Of a DNA stretch of 64,000 nt, positions 51,376 to 60,081 are shown in pieces. The notes under the pieces were generated by a model that made no database searches, was not told where the DNA came from, and worked only from the letters and a program-made list of their open reading frames with translations. Every line of letters begins with the position of its first letter. The stretch's first letter is position 1. Source of the stretch: an uncultured Clostridia bacterium (GTDB lineage: Bacteria > Bacillota > Clostridia > Christensenellales > Borkfalkiaceae); assembly GCA_944367565.1 (NCBI GenBank), contig CALVWR010000004.1:1-64000 (forward strand), written 5' to 3'. The position numbers and the translations under genes are program-made.

Positions 51376-52134
51376 ATGGATAAAAAAATGAGAACATTTG
51401 ACGATAATACGCATCTTTACGGAAGGATATGGGGCTTGATATCGGGACTGTTGATTTTATCGTTTCCGTTTCTGGCGATGGTCATATTCGGAACGACGAT
51501 CGACTGGGCTGTGGTCGGTTCCGGACTGGGGATCATGGCATTATATTGGGTAGTCGGCGCGGTGGAGACGTTCACATATACGCCGATGCTCGGTTCGGGC
51601 GGAACGTATCTCGGTTTTGTTACGGGAAATCTGTCCAATCTGAAAGTTCCTTGTGCGTTGAATTGTATGGAACAAGCGGGGGTGAAGTCCGGATCGGAAG
51701 AGGGGGAAGTGATCTCCACGCTGTCCATTGCGGTTTCGTCCATCGTCACGATGCTGATCATTGTGCTCGGCGTAGTGTTTATCAGCTTTCTGACGCCTGT
51801 TCTGGAAGATCCCACATTAAAACCGGCATTTGACAACGTATTGCCTGCGTTGTTCGGCGGAATGGCGGTTGTTTACATTTCCAAGAACTGGAAAATTGCC
51901 ATATTGCCCTGTATTTTGATGTTGCTTGTGTTTATCATTTCTTCTTACGTTACCGGCAGCGGAGATCTTGCCGGAACGCTGATCGGCGTTATGGTTCCCG
52001 TGGGCGTGATTTTTACCATCGGGAGCGCGCGGATCATGTATAAGAAAGGCTATCTCGGAGAACGGGGAGACTATCTGAAAGAAGAAAACAAGGAAGAAGA
52101 AAAAGAGTCTGAAACCTCGGAGGAGAAGAAGTAA
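51376..52134 (+). CDS. Partner membrane protein of the DUF5058 protein
   Basis: A 252-residue polytopic protein with about six membrane segments and a highly charged Glu/Lys tail (residues 230-252). The conserved-looking central part has GVVFISFLTPVLEDP, GGTYLGFVTGNLSNLKVPCALN, and GGMAVVYISKNWKIA. I do not recognise the family. It lies 13 bases after the DUF5058 gene, has GGAG before the ATG, and its stop is directly followed by the M20 peptidase ATG, indicating strict co-expression. Confidence 0.6.
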   Translation: MDKKMRTFDDNTHLYGRIWGLISGLLILSFPFLAMVIFGTTIDWAVVGSGLGIMALYWVVGAVETFTYTPMLGSGGTYLGFVTGNLSNLKVPCALNCMEQAGVKSGSEEGEVISTLSIAVSSIVTMLIIVLGVVFISFLTPVLEDPTLKPAFDNVLPALFGGMAVVYISKNWKIAILPCILMLLVFIISSYVTGSGDLAGTLIGVMVPVGVIFTIGSARIMYKKGYLGERGDYLKEENKEEEKESETSEEKK

Positions 52135-53583
52135 ATGGACTGGTATTGGATCGTACTGATTGCCGCGGCGGCAGCGATCGTGCTGTTTTTCTCTGTGATC
52201 GGCATACGGACGGCGATGTTCCGACCGAAAAAAACAAACGAGATTCCGAGAACGGAAGAAAAATGCGACGAAAATAAAGCAGTGAACGATCTGCAGGCAA
52301 TGATCCGCTGCAGGACGGTTTCCGATACGGATGAGAGTAAGGAAGACGAAGGAGAATTTGCAAAATTTGAAGACTTGCTGCATACGCGTTTTCCCGAAGT
52401 AAACCGAGTTTGTGAATTTGAAAAGATAGGAAAAAGAAGTTTGCTGTTTCGCTGGAAAGGCAGGGACAGTACAAAATGCCGCGTCTTGATGGCGCATTAC
52501 GATGTTGTATCGACAGAACAGAGTTTGTGGAAAAAACCGGCATTTGACGGAATTTTGGAAAACGGCATTCTGTGGGGAAGAGGTACGCTGGATACAAAAG
52601 GCACGTTGAACGGGATTATGCAAGCGGCGGAACAACTTATCAAAGAAGGTTTCGTGCCGCAAAACGATATATATCTGGCTTTTTCCGGAAACGAAGAGAC
52701 GAACGGTGACGGCGCTCCGGCAATCGTGCGTTATTTTCAGAGTAAAAAAATCAGACCCGCAATGGTCTGCGACGAAGGCGGCGCGGTGGTTGAAAATGTA
52801 TTCCCGGGTGTAAAATCGCCCTGCGCGCTGATCGGGATTGCCGAAAAAGGACTGATGAACGTAAAATTTTCCGTGGAGGGAAAAGGCGGACACGCAAGTG
52901 CGCCGCCGGCGCATACGCCGATCGGAACGTTAAGTCGGGCGTGCATGGAAATAGAACGAAAGCCGTTTAAAAGTCGTTTGTCCGCGCCGGTTGCCGAAAT
53001 GTTCGATACACTCGGCCGCCATTCCTCGTTGCTGTATCGCATTATATTCGCCAATTTGTGGTGTTTCGGCGGACTGTTGGATAAGATTTGCCGTAAAAGC
53101 GGCGGAGAACTGAATGCGCTTATGCGCACGACGGTGGCTTTTACGCAGATGAGCGGAAGCAAGGGGATGAATGTGTTGCCGCCTCATGCCGAAATGGTGG
53201 CGAATCTTCGCCTGATGTGCGGAGACAAAACAGAGGAAGTCCTTCGCGAACTGAAGCAAAAAATCGGAGACGAAACGGTCAAAACAGAAAAAATATACGG
53301 AATGGACCCATCGGAAATTTCCAGGACGAACGGAGAATCCTGGGATATTCTCTGTAACGCCGTAAGGGGGACATGGATCAATGCGCTTATCTCACCGTAT
53401 TTGATGCTGGCGTGTAGCGATTCGCGTCATTACGGGGCAATCTCAGATTGCGTGTACAGATTTTCGGCAATGGCATTGACGAAAGAAGAACGCGCTTGTA
53501 TACACGGAAACGATGAGAGAATTCCGGTGGAAAAAATCGTCGCAACGGTGCAGTTCTATCTGCGGCTTGTCAGACAGTTCTGA
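52135..53583 (+). CDS. Membrane-anchored M20-family metallopeptidase
   Basis: A 482-residue M20 carboxypeptidase/amidase. Residues 1-32 form a single membrane anchor (YWIVLIAAAAAIVLFFSVIG). The dizinc site is complete: His in LMAHYDVV, the bridging Asp in GRGTLDTKG, the catalytic Glu in SGNEETNGDG, then CDEGGAV, and a C-terminal His (DSRHYGAI). A dimerisation domain (GKGGHASAPP) lies between. Best comparison is PM20D1/carboxypeptidase-type enzymes that act on N-acyl amino acids or peptides. It starts right at the end of the membrane-protein gene. Confidence 0.88.
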   Translation: MDWYWIVLIAAAAAIVLFFSVIGIRTAMFRPKKTNEIPRTEEKCDENKAVNDLQAMIRCRTVSDTDESKEDEGEFAKFEDLLHTRFPEVNRVCEFEKIGKRSLLFRWKGRDSTKCRVLMAHYDVVSTEQSLWKKPAFDGILENGILWGRGTLDTKGTLNGIMQAAEQLIKEGFVPQNDIYLAFSGNEETNGDGAPAIVRYFQSKKIRPAMVCDEGGAVVENVFPGVKSPCALIGIAEKGLMNVKFSVEGKGGHASAPPAHTPIGTLSRACMEIERKPFKSRLSAPVAEMFDTLGRHSSLLYRIIFANLWCFGGLLDKICRKSGGELNALMRTTVAFTQMSGSKGMNVLPPHAEMVANLRLMCGDKTEEVLRELKQKIGDETVKTEKIYGMDPSEISRTNGESWDILCNAVRGTWINALISPYLMLACSDSRHYGAISDCVYRFSAMALTKEERACIHGNDERIPVEKIVATVQFYLRLVRQF

Positions 53584-53623
53584 TGTAGTTTCTATGATGC
53601 ATTTTCTATCATGATTTAAGAGT

Positions 53624-53660
53624 AAAATCCGCGTTCTGCGATTGTGCAGACGCGGATTTT
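53624..53660 (+). terminator. Terminator of the M20 peptidase operon
   Basis: AAAATCCGCGT at 53624-53634 pairs with ACGCGGATTTT at 53650-53660, with an inner TCTGC/GCAGA step. The right arm itself ends in T residues. It begins 41 bases after the stop codon. Confidence 0.8.
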
Positions 53661-53809
53661 TAGTATAAATTAGTATAAAAAAGAAAAGGGATTTGTTCTG
53701 AAAAGACACGTATGCAGAACGAAACCAAAAAGTACACAAGCAAAAATAAAACACGGATTTGTGTTTTTTTATGTTAATTTTCAGCAAATTCTTGTTACTT
53801 TTTTGGATA

Positions 53810-53838
53810 TTGACAATGCTTTGAAACGATGTTATAAT
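53810..53838 (+). promoter_or_regulatory. Consensus promoter of the peptide / surface-protein operon
   Basis: A perfect TTGACA (53810-53815) and TATAAT (53833-53838) are 17 bases apart, one of the strongest promoters in the window. The leader to the 51-residue peptide is about 270 bases. The 150 bases between the preceding terminator and this promoter are AT-rich without other recognisable features. Confidence 0.85.
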
Positions 53839-53947
53839 GAATTATGTAAACAGCTTAAAATTCACAAAATCTGATAAATTTTAAAATTTTATCTGCATTT
53901 TTGTGGAAAATGACAGATAATAATATCATCGGGGTTTGTGTAGACCT

Positions 53948-54003
53948 CAAAGAAACAGGGCGCCCTGTTTCAGCGGATTTAAAAATCCGCTGAAATTTCT
54001 TTG
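53948..54003 (+). promoter_or_regulatory. Structured 5' leader, nested inverted repeats
   Basis: CAAAGAAA at 53948-53955 pairs with TTTCTTTG at 53996-54003. Inside are two further palindromes: GAAACAGGGC/GCCCTGTTTC at 53952-53971 and TTTCAGCGGATTT/AAATCCGCTGAAA at 53968-53995 (13-bp arms, two-base loop). They overlap in part, so the RNA could fold into a three-way junction or into alternative hairpins. I do not recognise it as a known riboswitch. It lies 110 bases upstream of the peptide start. Confidence 0.6.
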
Positions 54004-54113
54004 TTGCAAAATCGAAAGCGGAACGGTTTCGAAGGCAGAGGCGGGGACGGAAGTTTTAACGGATATCAAACGTGTAAAAGCGGATGAATTTTCAATACAG
54101 GAGGATAGCAGGA

Positions 54114-54269
54114 ATGAGCAAAAAATCGGCATATGAAGCACCGCATGTAGAGACTTGTTTTTATGAGGCGGCAGATGTGGTTTTAGCTTCCTTTGGCGAC
54201 AACGACGGACAGAATCCGTGGACGGAAGGAAGCGCATTTCAGGAGAACGGAGGGGATTTCAATGGTTAA
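54114..54269 (+). CDS. Short peptide, 51 residues, upstream of a secreted protein
   Basis: The peptide begins MSKKSAYEAPHVETCFYEA and continues with DVVLASFGDNDGQN, ending in a Gly/Asp/Asn-rich tail. It has no signal peptide. A KK-x-Y-x-x-P start followed by an acidic Gly-rich tail is a pattern I associate with numerous small peptides of gut Clostridia of unknown role, some of which may be precursors. AGGAGG lies upstream (about ten bases from the ATG). The stop codon overlaps the start of the surface-protein gene by eight bases. One cysteine is present (Cys15). Function unproven. Confidence 0.6.
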   Translation: MSKKSAYEAPHVETCFYEAADVVLASFGDNDGQNPWTEGSAFQENGGDFNG

Positions 54270-56736
54270 AAGCAGAATCCGGAGTTTGTTGATATTTTTT
54301 GCGGCATTATGCGTGACGGCGATATTCGGATCGGTAGCGTTCTGGAATAATCCGAAAACCGCGTTTGCCGAAAGCCCGATCCCCGAAGTGACAGGGCAGC
54401 TTGACAGCGTGGACGGTGAGGTGACGTTATCGTCGTTTGAAATGCAAACCGGCGCGGAAGTACGGAAAGGCGGAATTGTCGGTTTACGGTTTGTGACGAA
54501 CGTAAGCGCGGCGGATCTGGCGGCGTTGCCGAACAATGCGGTTTTCGGGACGGTGATGATTCCTGCCGATTATCTTGAAGAAAGCGAAGAGCTTACGCTG
54601 GATACGGCAGAGGTTCTGAACGTGGTTGCCGAACGTTGGTTTGCGATCGAGAGCGACGTATATACTTATACGGCGGTATTGATCGGTAACGGCGGCGAAG
54701 GCTTGGAAGAAAGTTTTTACGGCAGAGAGATCGCGGCTCGCGCATATGTAACTTACACGGACGCTACGGAAACGACGCATACCGTATATGTAGATAACGC
54801 GCAGACCCGTTCTGCGGCATACGTTGCCAGTGCGGCTCTGGCGGCGGACGAGAGTGACGACGAAGGCGTGCTTACGGCTATGGTGGATGCCGTTGTGGGC
54901 GAATTGACCGCTACGGAAACGAACCTTTCCGTGAAAGTAAACAAAACCGTCACACCCGTAATTGAAGGAAATAACGGACTTGTAATCAAATATGTATCGG
55001 CAAATCCGGAGATTGCCCGGGTAGAGAACGGCGTGATCACCGGCGTTGCGGAAGGCAGCACGACGGTAACGGCGTCCGTAGGTTCGGCAAGCGTAACGCT
55101 GAACGTGGAAGTTTCCGTTACGGAACTTACGTCCGAAAAGACCGCATACGATCTGATTTACAATTCGACCGACGAAACGCAGGCGACGCTTGCGGTCAAC
55201 TGTGACGGCGTACCCGTAGAGAACGGTGCGATCACATGGGGGAGCGACGCTCCGACCGTTGTCAGCGTGGAAAACGGCGTAGTTACGGCGCTTGCGAACG
55301 GCACGGCGACCGTCACGGCAAAGTATGACGGCGCGGAACTTGCTTTCACGGTGACGTCTTGGCAGGGAATTTATAATGCAGCGGATTTTCAGAATATGTT
55401 CGTCGAAGATGAAGACCTTGACGGCAACTATAAATTGATGAATAATGTTAAATTGGATGGCTGGCTTGAAAATCAAATGTATTTTTATCCTAACGAAACG
55501 CCCGCTAATTTGGATTTTGCCCATAAATACGATTCTGCTTATCGTTTAACTGGGGTGTTTGACGGCAATAATTATACGTTATCGGCGGGAACTTGCCGTA
55601 TTTTTAACGGCTTGCATGGCGGAACGTTAAAAAATCTTACTGTAATAACCGGAAGAATGAGTGTTTGGGGTGGAATTTTTGGTTATATGATGGATGCAAA
55701 TTCGCTTATTGATAACGTGACCGTGTATACCACGTTGGGAACGGGAAATCATTGTGGACGTGTTTCACCTGTTACCGCCGGCAATATGTGGTATTTTGCA
55801 CCTGCAGGAGCATTGTTTTACAGTGCTTCAAGCTCAAAAATTATGAATACCAATGTTTATGTTAATATCCCGTCTGATATTGATTTGAGTAACGGCGGTG
55901 CGGTAACGCTATCTGCAATTCGCGCAATCGCTACGGACGCAGGTTCGCTTGAAGGCGGCACAATGCTGCAGGTTGAAAACGTGAATGCATATTCGACGGA
56001 TACTTCGATCGGTTTTGCCGGCGGAATGGGAATTGCTGTACAGTCTTGGGACGGATATATGGAAATATATGATGAAGAAGACCTCGATCTTTATGGAGGG
56101 TCCGGGCTGAATTTAAGACTGATGAATGATTTAATAATTGATTATGACGGTAGCAATATTATCTCGGAACCCGGTGCTGCTGTGACCATAGTAGGCGATT
56201 ATAAAATTGATACACTCAATTCAACTTTCGACGGGAACGATAAAACAATCACGATTAATGCACAACATAACATACAAGGCGCGGCGTTTCAACAATACTT
56301 TATAAAAACAATTAGTGAAACGGGTTTATTGAAAGACTTGAAAATCAATTATAATTTAATTTACGGTACAGGAGTACAGAATGCATTTAATGCGTCGTTG
56401 ATAACTTATAAAAACAGCGGTACAATGCAAAATTTAGATGTGACTTTTAATTTTGTGGATTACGGCGGGTTAAATTGTTGGTTTGATGCAAGCTCCGGTT
56501 ATTTAAGTTGGGAAGGTGCCGGAAACTATATTGATATGACAATAACGTTGACCGGGAGTCATTTGTTCTTGCGTAGTGCAGAACAGCCGGATGCTAATTA
56601 CGGTCGTTGCGGAATTGTCAATGCAAACGGAGACGCGGCAACCGTCACAAATATGACGATTTATGGCGTTGAAGCGGCGCAACCGATCGGATTACTTGCT
56701 CCGACATGGCAAGAGATAGTAAACAAGATGGTTTGA
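54262..56736 (+). CDS. Large secreted protein with bacterial Ig-like (Big_2) domains
   Basis: An 824-residue secreted protein. Signal peptide: hydrophobic 8-26, with a cleavage site after AFA near residue 36. An N-terminal unknown domain (about 40-210) is followed by two Big_2-type domains (about 213-283 and 287-365; VENGVITGVAEGSTTVTA is the classic motif). The remaining 460 residues have repetitive turns (FDGNNYTLS, LKNLTVITG, IDNVTVYT), suggesting a beta-helix of the GLUG/right-handed type. There is no LPXTG, SLH or C-terminal helix. The start at 54262 has GGAGGGG upstream. The second part is more AT-rich than the first. Confidence 0.75.
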   Translation: MVKSRIRSLLIFFAALCVTAIFGSVAFWNNPKTAFAESPIPEVTGQLDSVDGEVTLSSFEMQTGAEVRKGGIVGLRFVTNVSAADLAALPNNAVFGTVMIPADYLEESEELTLDTAEVLNVVAERWFAIESDVYTYTAVLIGNGGEGLEESFYGREIAARAYVTYTDATETTHTVYVDNAQTRSAAYVASAALAADESDDEGVLTAMVDAVVGELTATETNLSVKVNKTVTPVIEGNNGLVIKYVSANPEIARVENGVITGVAEGSTTVTASVGSASVTLNVEVSVTELTSEKTAYDLIYNSTDETQATLAVNCDGVPVENGAITWGSDAPTVVSVENGVVTALANGTATVTAKYDGAELAFTVTSWQGIYNAADFQNMFVEDEDLDGNYKLMNNVKLDGWLENQMYFYPNETPANLDFAHKYDSAYRLTGVFDGNNYTLSAGTCRIFNGLHGGTLKNLTVITGRMSVWGGIFGYMMDANSLIDNVTVYTTLGTGNHCGRVSPVTAGNMWYFAPAGALFYSASSSKIMNTNVYVNIPSDIDLSNGGAVTLSAIRAIATDAGSLEGGTMLQVENVNAYSTDTSIGFAGGMGIAVQSWDGYMEIYDEEDLDLYGGSGLNLRLMNDLIIDYDGSNIISEPGAAVTIVGDYKIDTLNSTFDGNDKTITINAQHNIQGAAFQQYFIKTISETGLLKDLKINYNLIYGTGVQNAFNASLITYKNSGTMQNLDVTFNFVDYGGLNCWFDASSGYLSWEGAGNYIDMTITLTGSHLFLRSAEQPDANYGRCGIVNANGDAATVTNMTIYGVEAAQPIGLLAPTWQEIVNKMV

Positions 56737-56780
56737 CTGCAATTAAAGATATTCCCGCATAAATGTTAAGAACGCAGAAA

Positions 56781-56816
56781 AGTAAAAAGGGAAACGATTT
56801 TGTTTCCCTTTTTACT
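56781..56816 (+). terminator. Terminator of the peptide / surface-protein operon
   Basis: AGTAAAAAGGGAAAC at 56781-56795 pairs with GTTTCCCTTTTTACT at 56802-56816; the T-run in the right arm lets the hairpin act as a terminator. Confidence 0.75.
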
Positions 56817-56826
56817 TTTTAAATCA

Positions 56827-56855
56827 TTGCAAAATAACAATCGGTATGATATACT
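56827..56855 (+). promoter_or_regulatory. Promoter of the rhamnosidase operon
   Basis: TTGCAA (56827-56832) and TATACT (56850-56855) are 17 bases apart. The leader to the TTG start at 56882 is about 20 bases with AGGAG close to the start. Confidence 0.7.
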
Positions 56856-56881
56856 TTGTTTAATCTTGGATAGGAGAAAAG

Positions 56882-59074
56882 TTGATATTGTTTTCCGAAA
56901 AATTTATTCAGCGTACATCGATATACAACACCTTTGACCGAAATGTACCCGCGCCGTATCTCAGAAAGGAATTTTGTCTTCAGTTCAAGCCTGTAAGTGC
57001 GGAAATTACGATATGCGGTCTCGGATTTTATCGGTTATGGATCAACGGCACGGAAGTAACCAAGGGGATGCTTGCGCCGTACATTTCCAATCCGAACGAT
57101 CTTCTTTATTATGACCGTTATCAGGTAGAAGATAAATTGCAAACGGGGAAAAATGTTTTGGCGATCATGCTCGGCAACGGATTTTTAAACAATCCCGGCG
57201 GAGATGTATGGGACTTTGATAAAGCCGCGTTTCGCGATGCGCCGAAAGTAGCGATGTCGCTTGAAATCGACGGCAATTTGGTTTTTGAAGCGGACGAAAG
57301 TTTTAAAACCGCCGATTCGCCCATATTTTTTGACGATTACCGTGCAGGCGAGCGTTATGACGCGACAAAGGAAATTGCAGGATGGAACGAGGTGGAATTT
57401 GACGATTCAACCTGGGAAAACGCCATTGCCGCGAAAACGCCTTTCGGAACGCCGCGCGTACCGATTTGTCCGCCGATCAGAGCGGTTTGCGAAATGCGGC
57501 CGACTTCCGTTGAAAGGCGCGGGAAAGGCTGGCTGTATACTTTTCCGGAAAACAATGCCGGCGTGTGCAGATTGACTGTCAACGGAGAACGAGGACAGCG
57601 TATCATGCTCACATATGCGGAACTGACATCGGATGACGGCGTAGACATCAGAAATATCATCATCGGGGATCTTCCGGACATCGGCTATTTACATCGCGAT
57701 GTGTACATCTGTAAAGACGGCATACAGTCGTATACGCCGAGTTTCACTTACCACGGCTTTCAGTACGTATTTGTCGAAGGAATCAAGGATGAACAGGCGA
57801 CGATAGATCTGCTGACCTATATCATGATGCATTCCGATTTGCCGAGTGCGGGTTCTTTTGTCTGTTCCGACGAGACGGTGAATCGGTTGCAGGAGAATAC
57901 GCGTCGTTCCGATCTGGCGAATTTTTTTGATTTTCCGACGGATTGTCCGCATCGGGAAAAAAACGGATGGACGGGGGACGCCGCACTTTCCGCCGAACAG
58001 TTGATGTTGAATTTCGGGGCGGAAAAAAACTTCCGTGAATGGCTTTATAACGTCCGTGCCGCGCAGAAGGAAGACGGATCGCTGCCGGGAATCGTTCCTA
58101 CGGCAGGTTGGGGTTTTCAATGGGGAAACGGTCCTGCCTGGGATACCGTTGTGACGCAGCTTTCCTACTATACCTATAAATATACCGCCGATAAAAGTAT
58201 TCTGGAAGAAAATTTCGATTGTATCGTAAAGTATTTGCGGTATGCGAAAACACGGCTGAATCGCGACGGCTTGCTTGCGTACGGGTTGGGAGACTGGTGC
58301 ACGGTAGGCGGGAATGAAAAGAATAAAACGCCGCTTGAAGTGACCGATTCACTGACGATCGCGGATACTTGTTACAAAGCGGGCGTAATTGCCGAACTGT
58401 TGGGCAGAAGGGCCGAAAAAGAGGAATTTGATGCTTTTTATAATTCTCTGAAAAAGAATTTTCGCAAAAAGTATGTGGAAAACGGAAAAATCAAAAAGGA
58501 ATTTGCCACGCAGACCGCAGTTTCCATGTCGCTTTATTACAAAATTTTCGATCAGGACGAACAGAAAACCGCCGTAAAGCAATTGCTTGAACTGATTGCT
58601 GCTAAAGGCGATCGGTTCGATGTGGGCGTTCTGGGCGCACGGACGCTGTTTCGCACGCTGACGGAATACGGACACGGCGATCTGGCGCTGAAGCTGATCG
58701 TGCAGCCGGGCTTTCCTTCATTCCGATACCATCTTGACAGGGGCGCGACGACGCTTTGGGAGAATTTCATCGAATTGACGGACGATCGGATCAGCGCGAA
58801 GGACGGGCGGAAGATCGATTCGTTGAATCATCATTTCTGGGGGGATATTTCCGCATGGTTTTATAAATACATTGCGGGAATCAGAATCAATCCGGGACTG
58901 AAAGATAGCAACGTCGTCGAGATCGAGCCGCATTTTCTCGAAAAAATTTCTCATTGCCGTGCAGAGCGGGAATATCTCGGCGGAAAAATTATCGTCAAAT
59001 GGAGAAGGGAATCCGACGGGATTCATGTGGAGGCGAGTGCGCCGGCAAACGTAAAACTGATCAAAAAATGGTAA
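56882..59074 (+). CDS. GH78 alpha-L-rhamnosidase
   Basis: A 730-residue glycoside hydrolase family 78 enzyme that releases alpha-L-rhamnose from plant polymers or glycosides. Order of domains: N-terminal beta-sandwich (FCLQFKPVSAEITICGLGFYRLWINGTEV), a second beta domain, the (alpha/alpha)6 catalytic barrel from about 330 with the acid region DCPHREKNGWTGDAALS, then GDWCTVGG, and a C-terminal beta-sandwich (SHCRAEREYLGG). No signal peptide, so it acts on imported substrate. The TTG at 56882 with AGGAG five bases upstream is taken as the start. It is followed by a serine hydrolase in the same operon. Confidence 0.9.
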   Translation: MILFSEKFIQRTSIYNTFDRNVPAPYLRKEFCLQFKPVSAEITICGLGFYRLWINGTEVTKGMLAPYISNPNDLLYYDRYQVEDKLQTGKNVLAIMLGNGFLNNPGGDVWDFDKAAFRDAPKVAMSLEIDGNLVFEADESFKTADSPIFFDDYRAGERYDATKEIAGWNEVEFDDSTWENAIAAKTPFGTPRVPICPPIRAVCEMRPTSVERRGKGWLYTFPENNAGVCRLTVNGERGQRIMLTYAELTSDDGVDIRNIIIGDLPDIGYLHRDVYICKDGIQSYTPSFTYHGFQYVFVEGIKDEQATIDLLTYIMMHSDLPSAGSFVCSDETVNRLQENTRRSDLANFFDFPTDCPHREKNGWTGDAALSAEQLMLNFGAEKNFREWLYNVRAAQKEDGSLPGIVPTAGWGFQWGNGPAWDTVVTQLSYYTYKYTADKSILEENFDCIVKYLRYAKTRLNRDGLLAYGLGDWCTVGGNEKNKTPLEVTDSLTIADTCYKAGVIAELLGRRAEKEEFDAFYNSLKKNFRKKYVENGKIKKEFATQTAVSMSLYYKIFDQDEQKTAVKQLLELIAAKGDRFDVGVLGARTLFRTLTEYGHGDLALKLIVQPGFPSFRYHLDRGATTLWENFIELTDDRISAKDGRKIDSLNHHFWGDISAWFYKYIAGIRINPGLKDSNVVEIEPHFLEKISHCRAEREYLGGKIIVKWRRESDGIHVEASAPANVKLIKKW

Positions 59075-59094
59075 TTTGCGGGAGAGGAGAAAGT

Positions 59095-60033
59095 ATGGAA
59101 GAATTTCTTGAAAAAGTTACGCGGTATCTTAAGGAAAATAAAATCAACGCCTATGCCGTTGCGGAATATAAAAACGGGAAAATAACTTATAAAAGACTGC
59201 AAAAAAACAATCGGATGAACAACATTTATTCCATTTCGAAAAATTTTACGGCAACGGCGATCGGTATGCTTGTTTATCGCGGAAAACTCAGCCTGACCGA
59301 CAGAGCGATCGGGTATTTAGGCGGTTTTGCGGAAGGGAAGTTTGATGAAAAATGGAAAAGAATTACCGTTGCGCATTTGCTCACGCATACCTGGGGGCAG
59401 GATTGCGGCAATTTTTTTGAAGCGGAACGGTTTGCCTCGCCGTATAAAGAAGGCGAGATTGTTTTACAAGACGAGCATGCATCCATCGGAAAAGATTGGC
59501 TGGAACGGATTCTGACGGAAAAACTTCCGCTCGAACCGGGCGAGCGGATGAGTTATTCAAATGCTTCCTATTATCTGTTATCGAGAATTGCGGAAAATAT
59601 TACGGGAAAGAAACTTTTTGACTGGCTGAGAGAAGAACTTTTCATAAAGATGAATTTTCACGGATATGCCGCGGGATGTTGTCCGAAAGGGCATACGCTC
59701 GGAGCTACGGAAATGTTTTTTTGCATTGAAGATTTGGTCAAGCTCGGTGTTTTATATCTTCAGCACGGGAAATACAACAATGAACGCTTTTTTTCGGATC
59801 GATGGGCAAATGAAGCGAGCAGACCCCGCGCCTCGGCAAACGGATTATGTTACGGATACGGCTTCTGGAAAACAAGAGAAGATTTCAAGTATTATTACGC
59901 TTCCGGAGCGCATGCGCAGCTTCTTGTCATCGATGAGGAAAACGAGCGCGTTTTTGCTATGCAGGGATATGACGATTGGGATGAAAAAAAGTTTTTTACC
60001 GCTATTTATCCCGCGCCTGACAAAGCAAAATAA
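59095..60033 (+). CDS. Beta-lactamase-fold serine hydrolase (class C type)
   Basis: A 312-residue PF00144 hydrolase. Catalytic Ser-x-x-Lys is SISK at 46-49, the Tyr-x-Asn is in SYSNASYYLLSRIAEN, and the third box reads SGAHAQ in place of the usual KTG/H-x-G. There is no signal peptide, so it is unlikely to be a beta-lactamase; it is more probably an esterase or amidase for a sugar substituent. The open frame starts far inside the GH78 gene, but AGGAG before the ATG at 59095 settles the start. Twenty bases separate it from the rhamnosidase. Confidence 0.82.
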   Translation: MEEFLEKVTRYLKENKINAYAVAEYKNGKITYKRLQKNNRMNNIYSISKNFTATAIGMLVYRGKLSLTDRAIGYLGGFAEGKFDEKWKRITVAHLLTHTWGQDCGNFFEAERFASPYKEGEIVLQDEHASIGKDWLERILTEKLPLEPGERMSYSNASYYLLSRIAENITGKKLFDWLREELFIKMNFHGYAAGCCPKGHTLGATEMFFCIEDLVKLGVLYLQHGKYNNERFFSDRWANEASRPRASANGLCYGYGFWKTREDFKYYYASGAHAQLLVIDEENERVFAMQGYDDWDEKKFFTAIYPAPDKAK

Positions 60034-60054
60034 AAATTGGGTATAATAAAAAGA

Positions 60055-60079
60055 ACAGGGCGCAATCGATGCGCCCTGT
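60055..60079. terminator. Bidirectional terminator between serine hydrolase and apbE
   Basis: ACAGGGCGC at 60055-60063 pairs with GCGCCCTGT at 60071-60079. The minus-strand side is followed by TTCTTTTTATT, so it ends apbE; the + strand side lacks a long T-run, and the upstream A-rich tract gives partial pairing. Confidence 0.75.
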
Positions 60080-60081
60080 CG

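Noticed and set aside
54484-55524. A minus-strand open frame of 346 codons
   Set aside because: It is a mirror of the repetitive Ig-like region of the secreted protein and has no ribosome site or domain.
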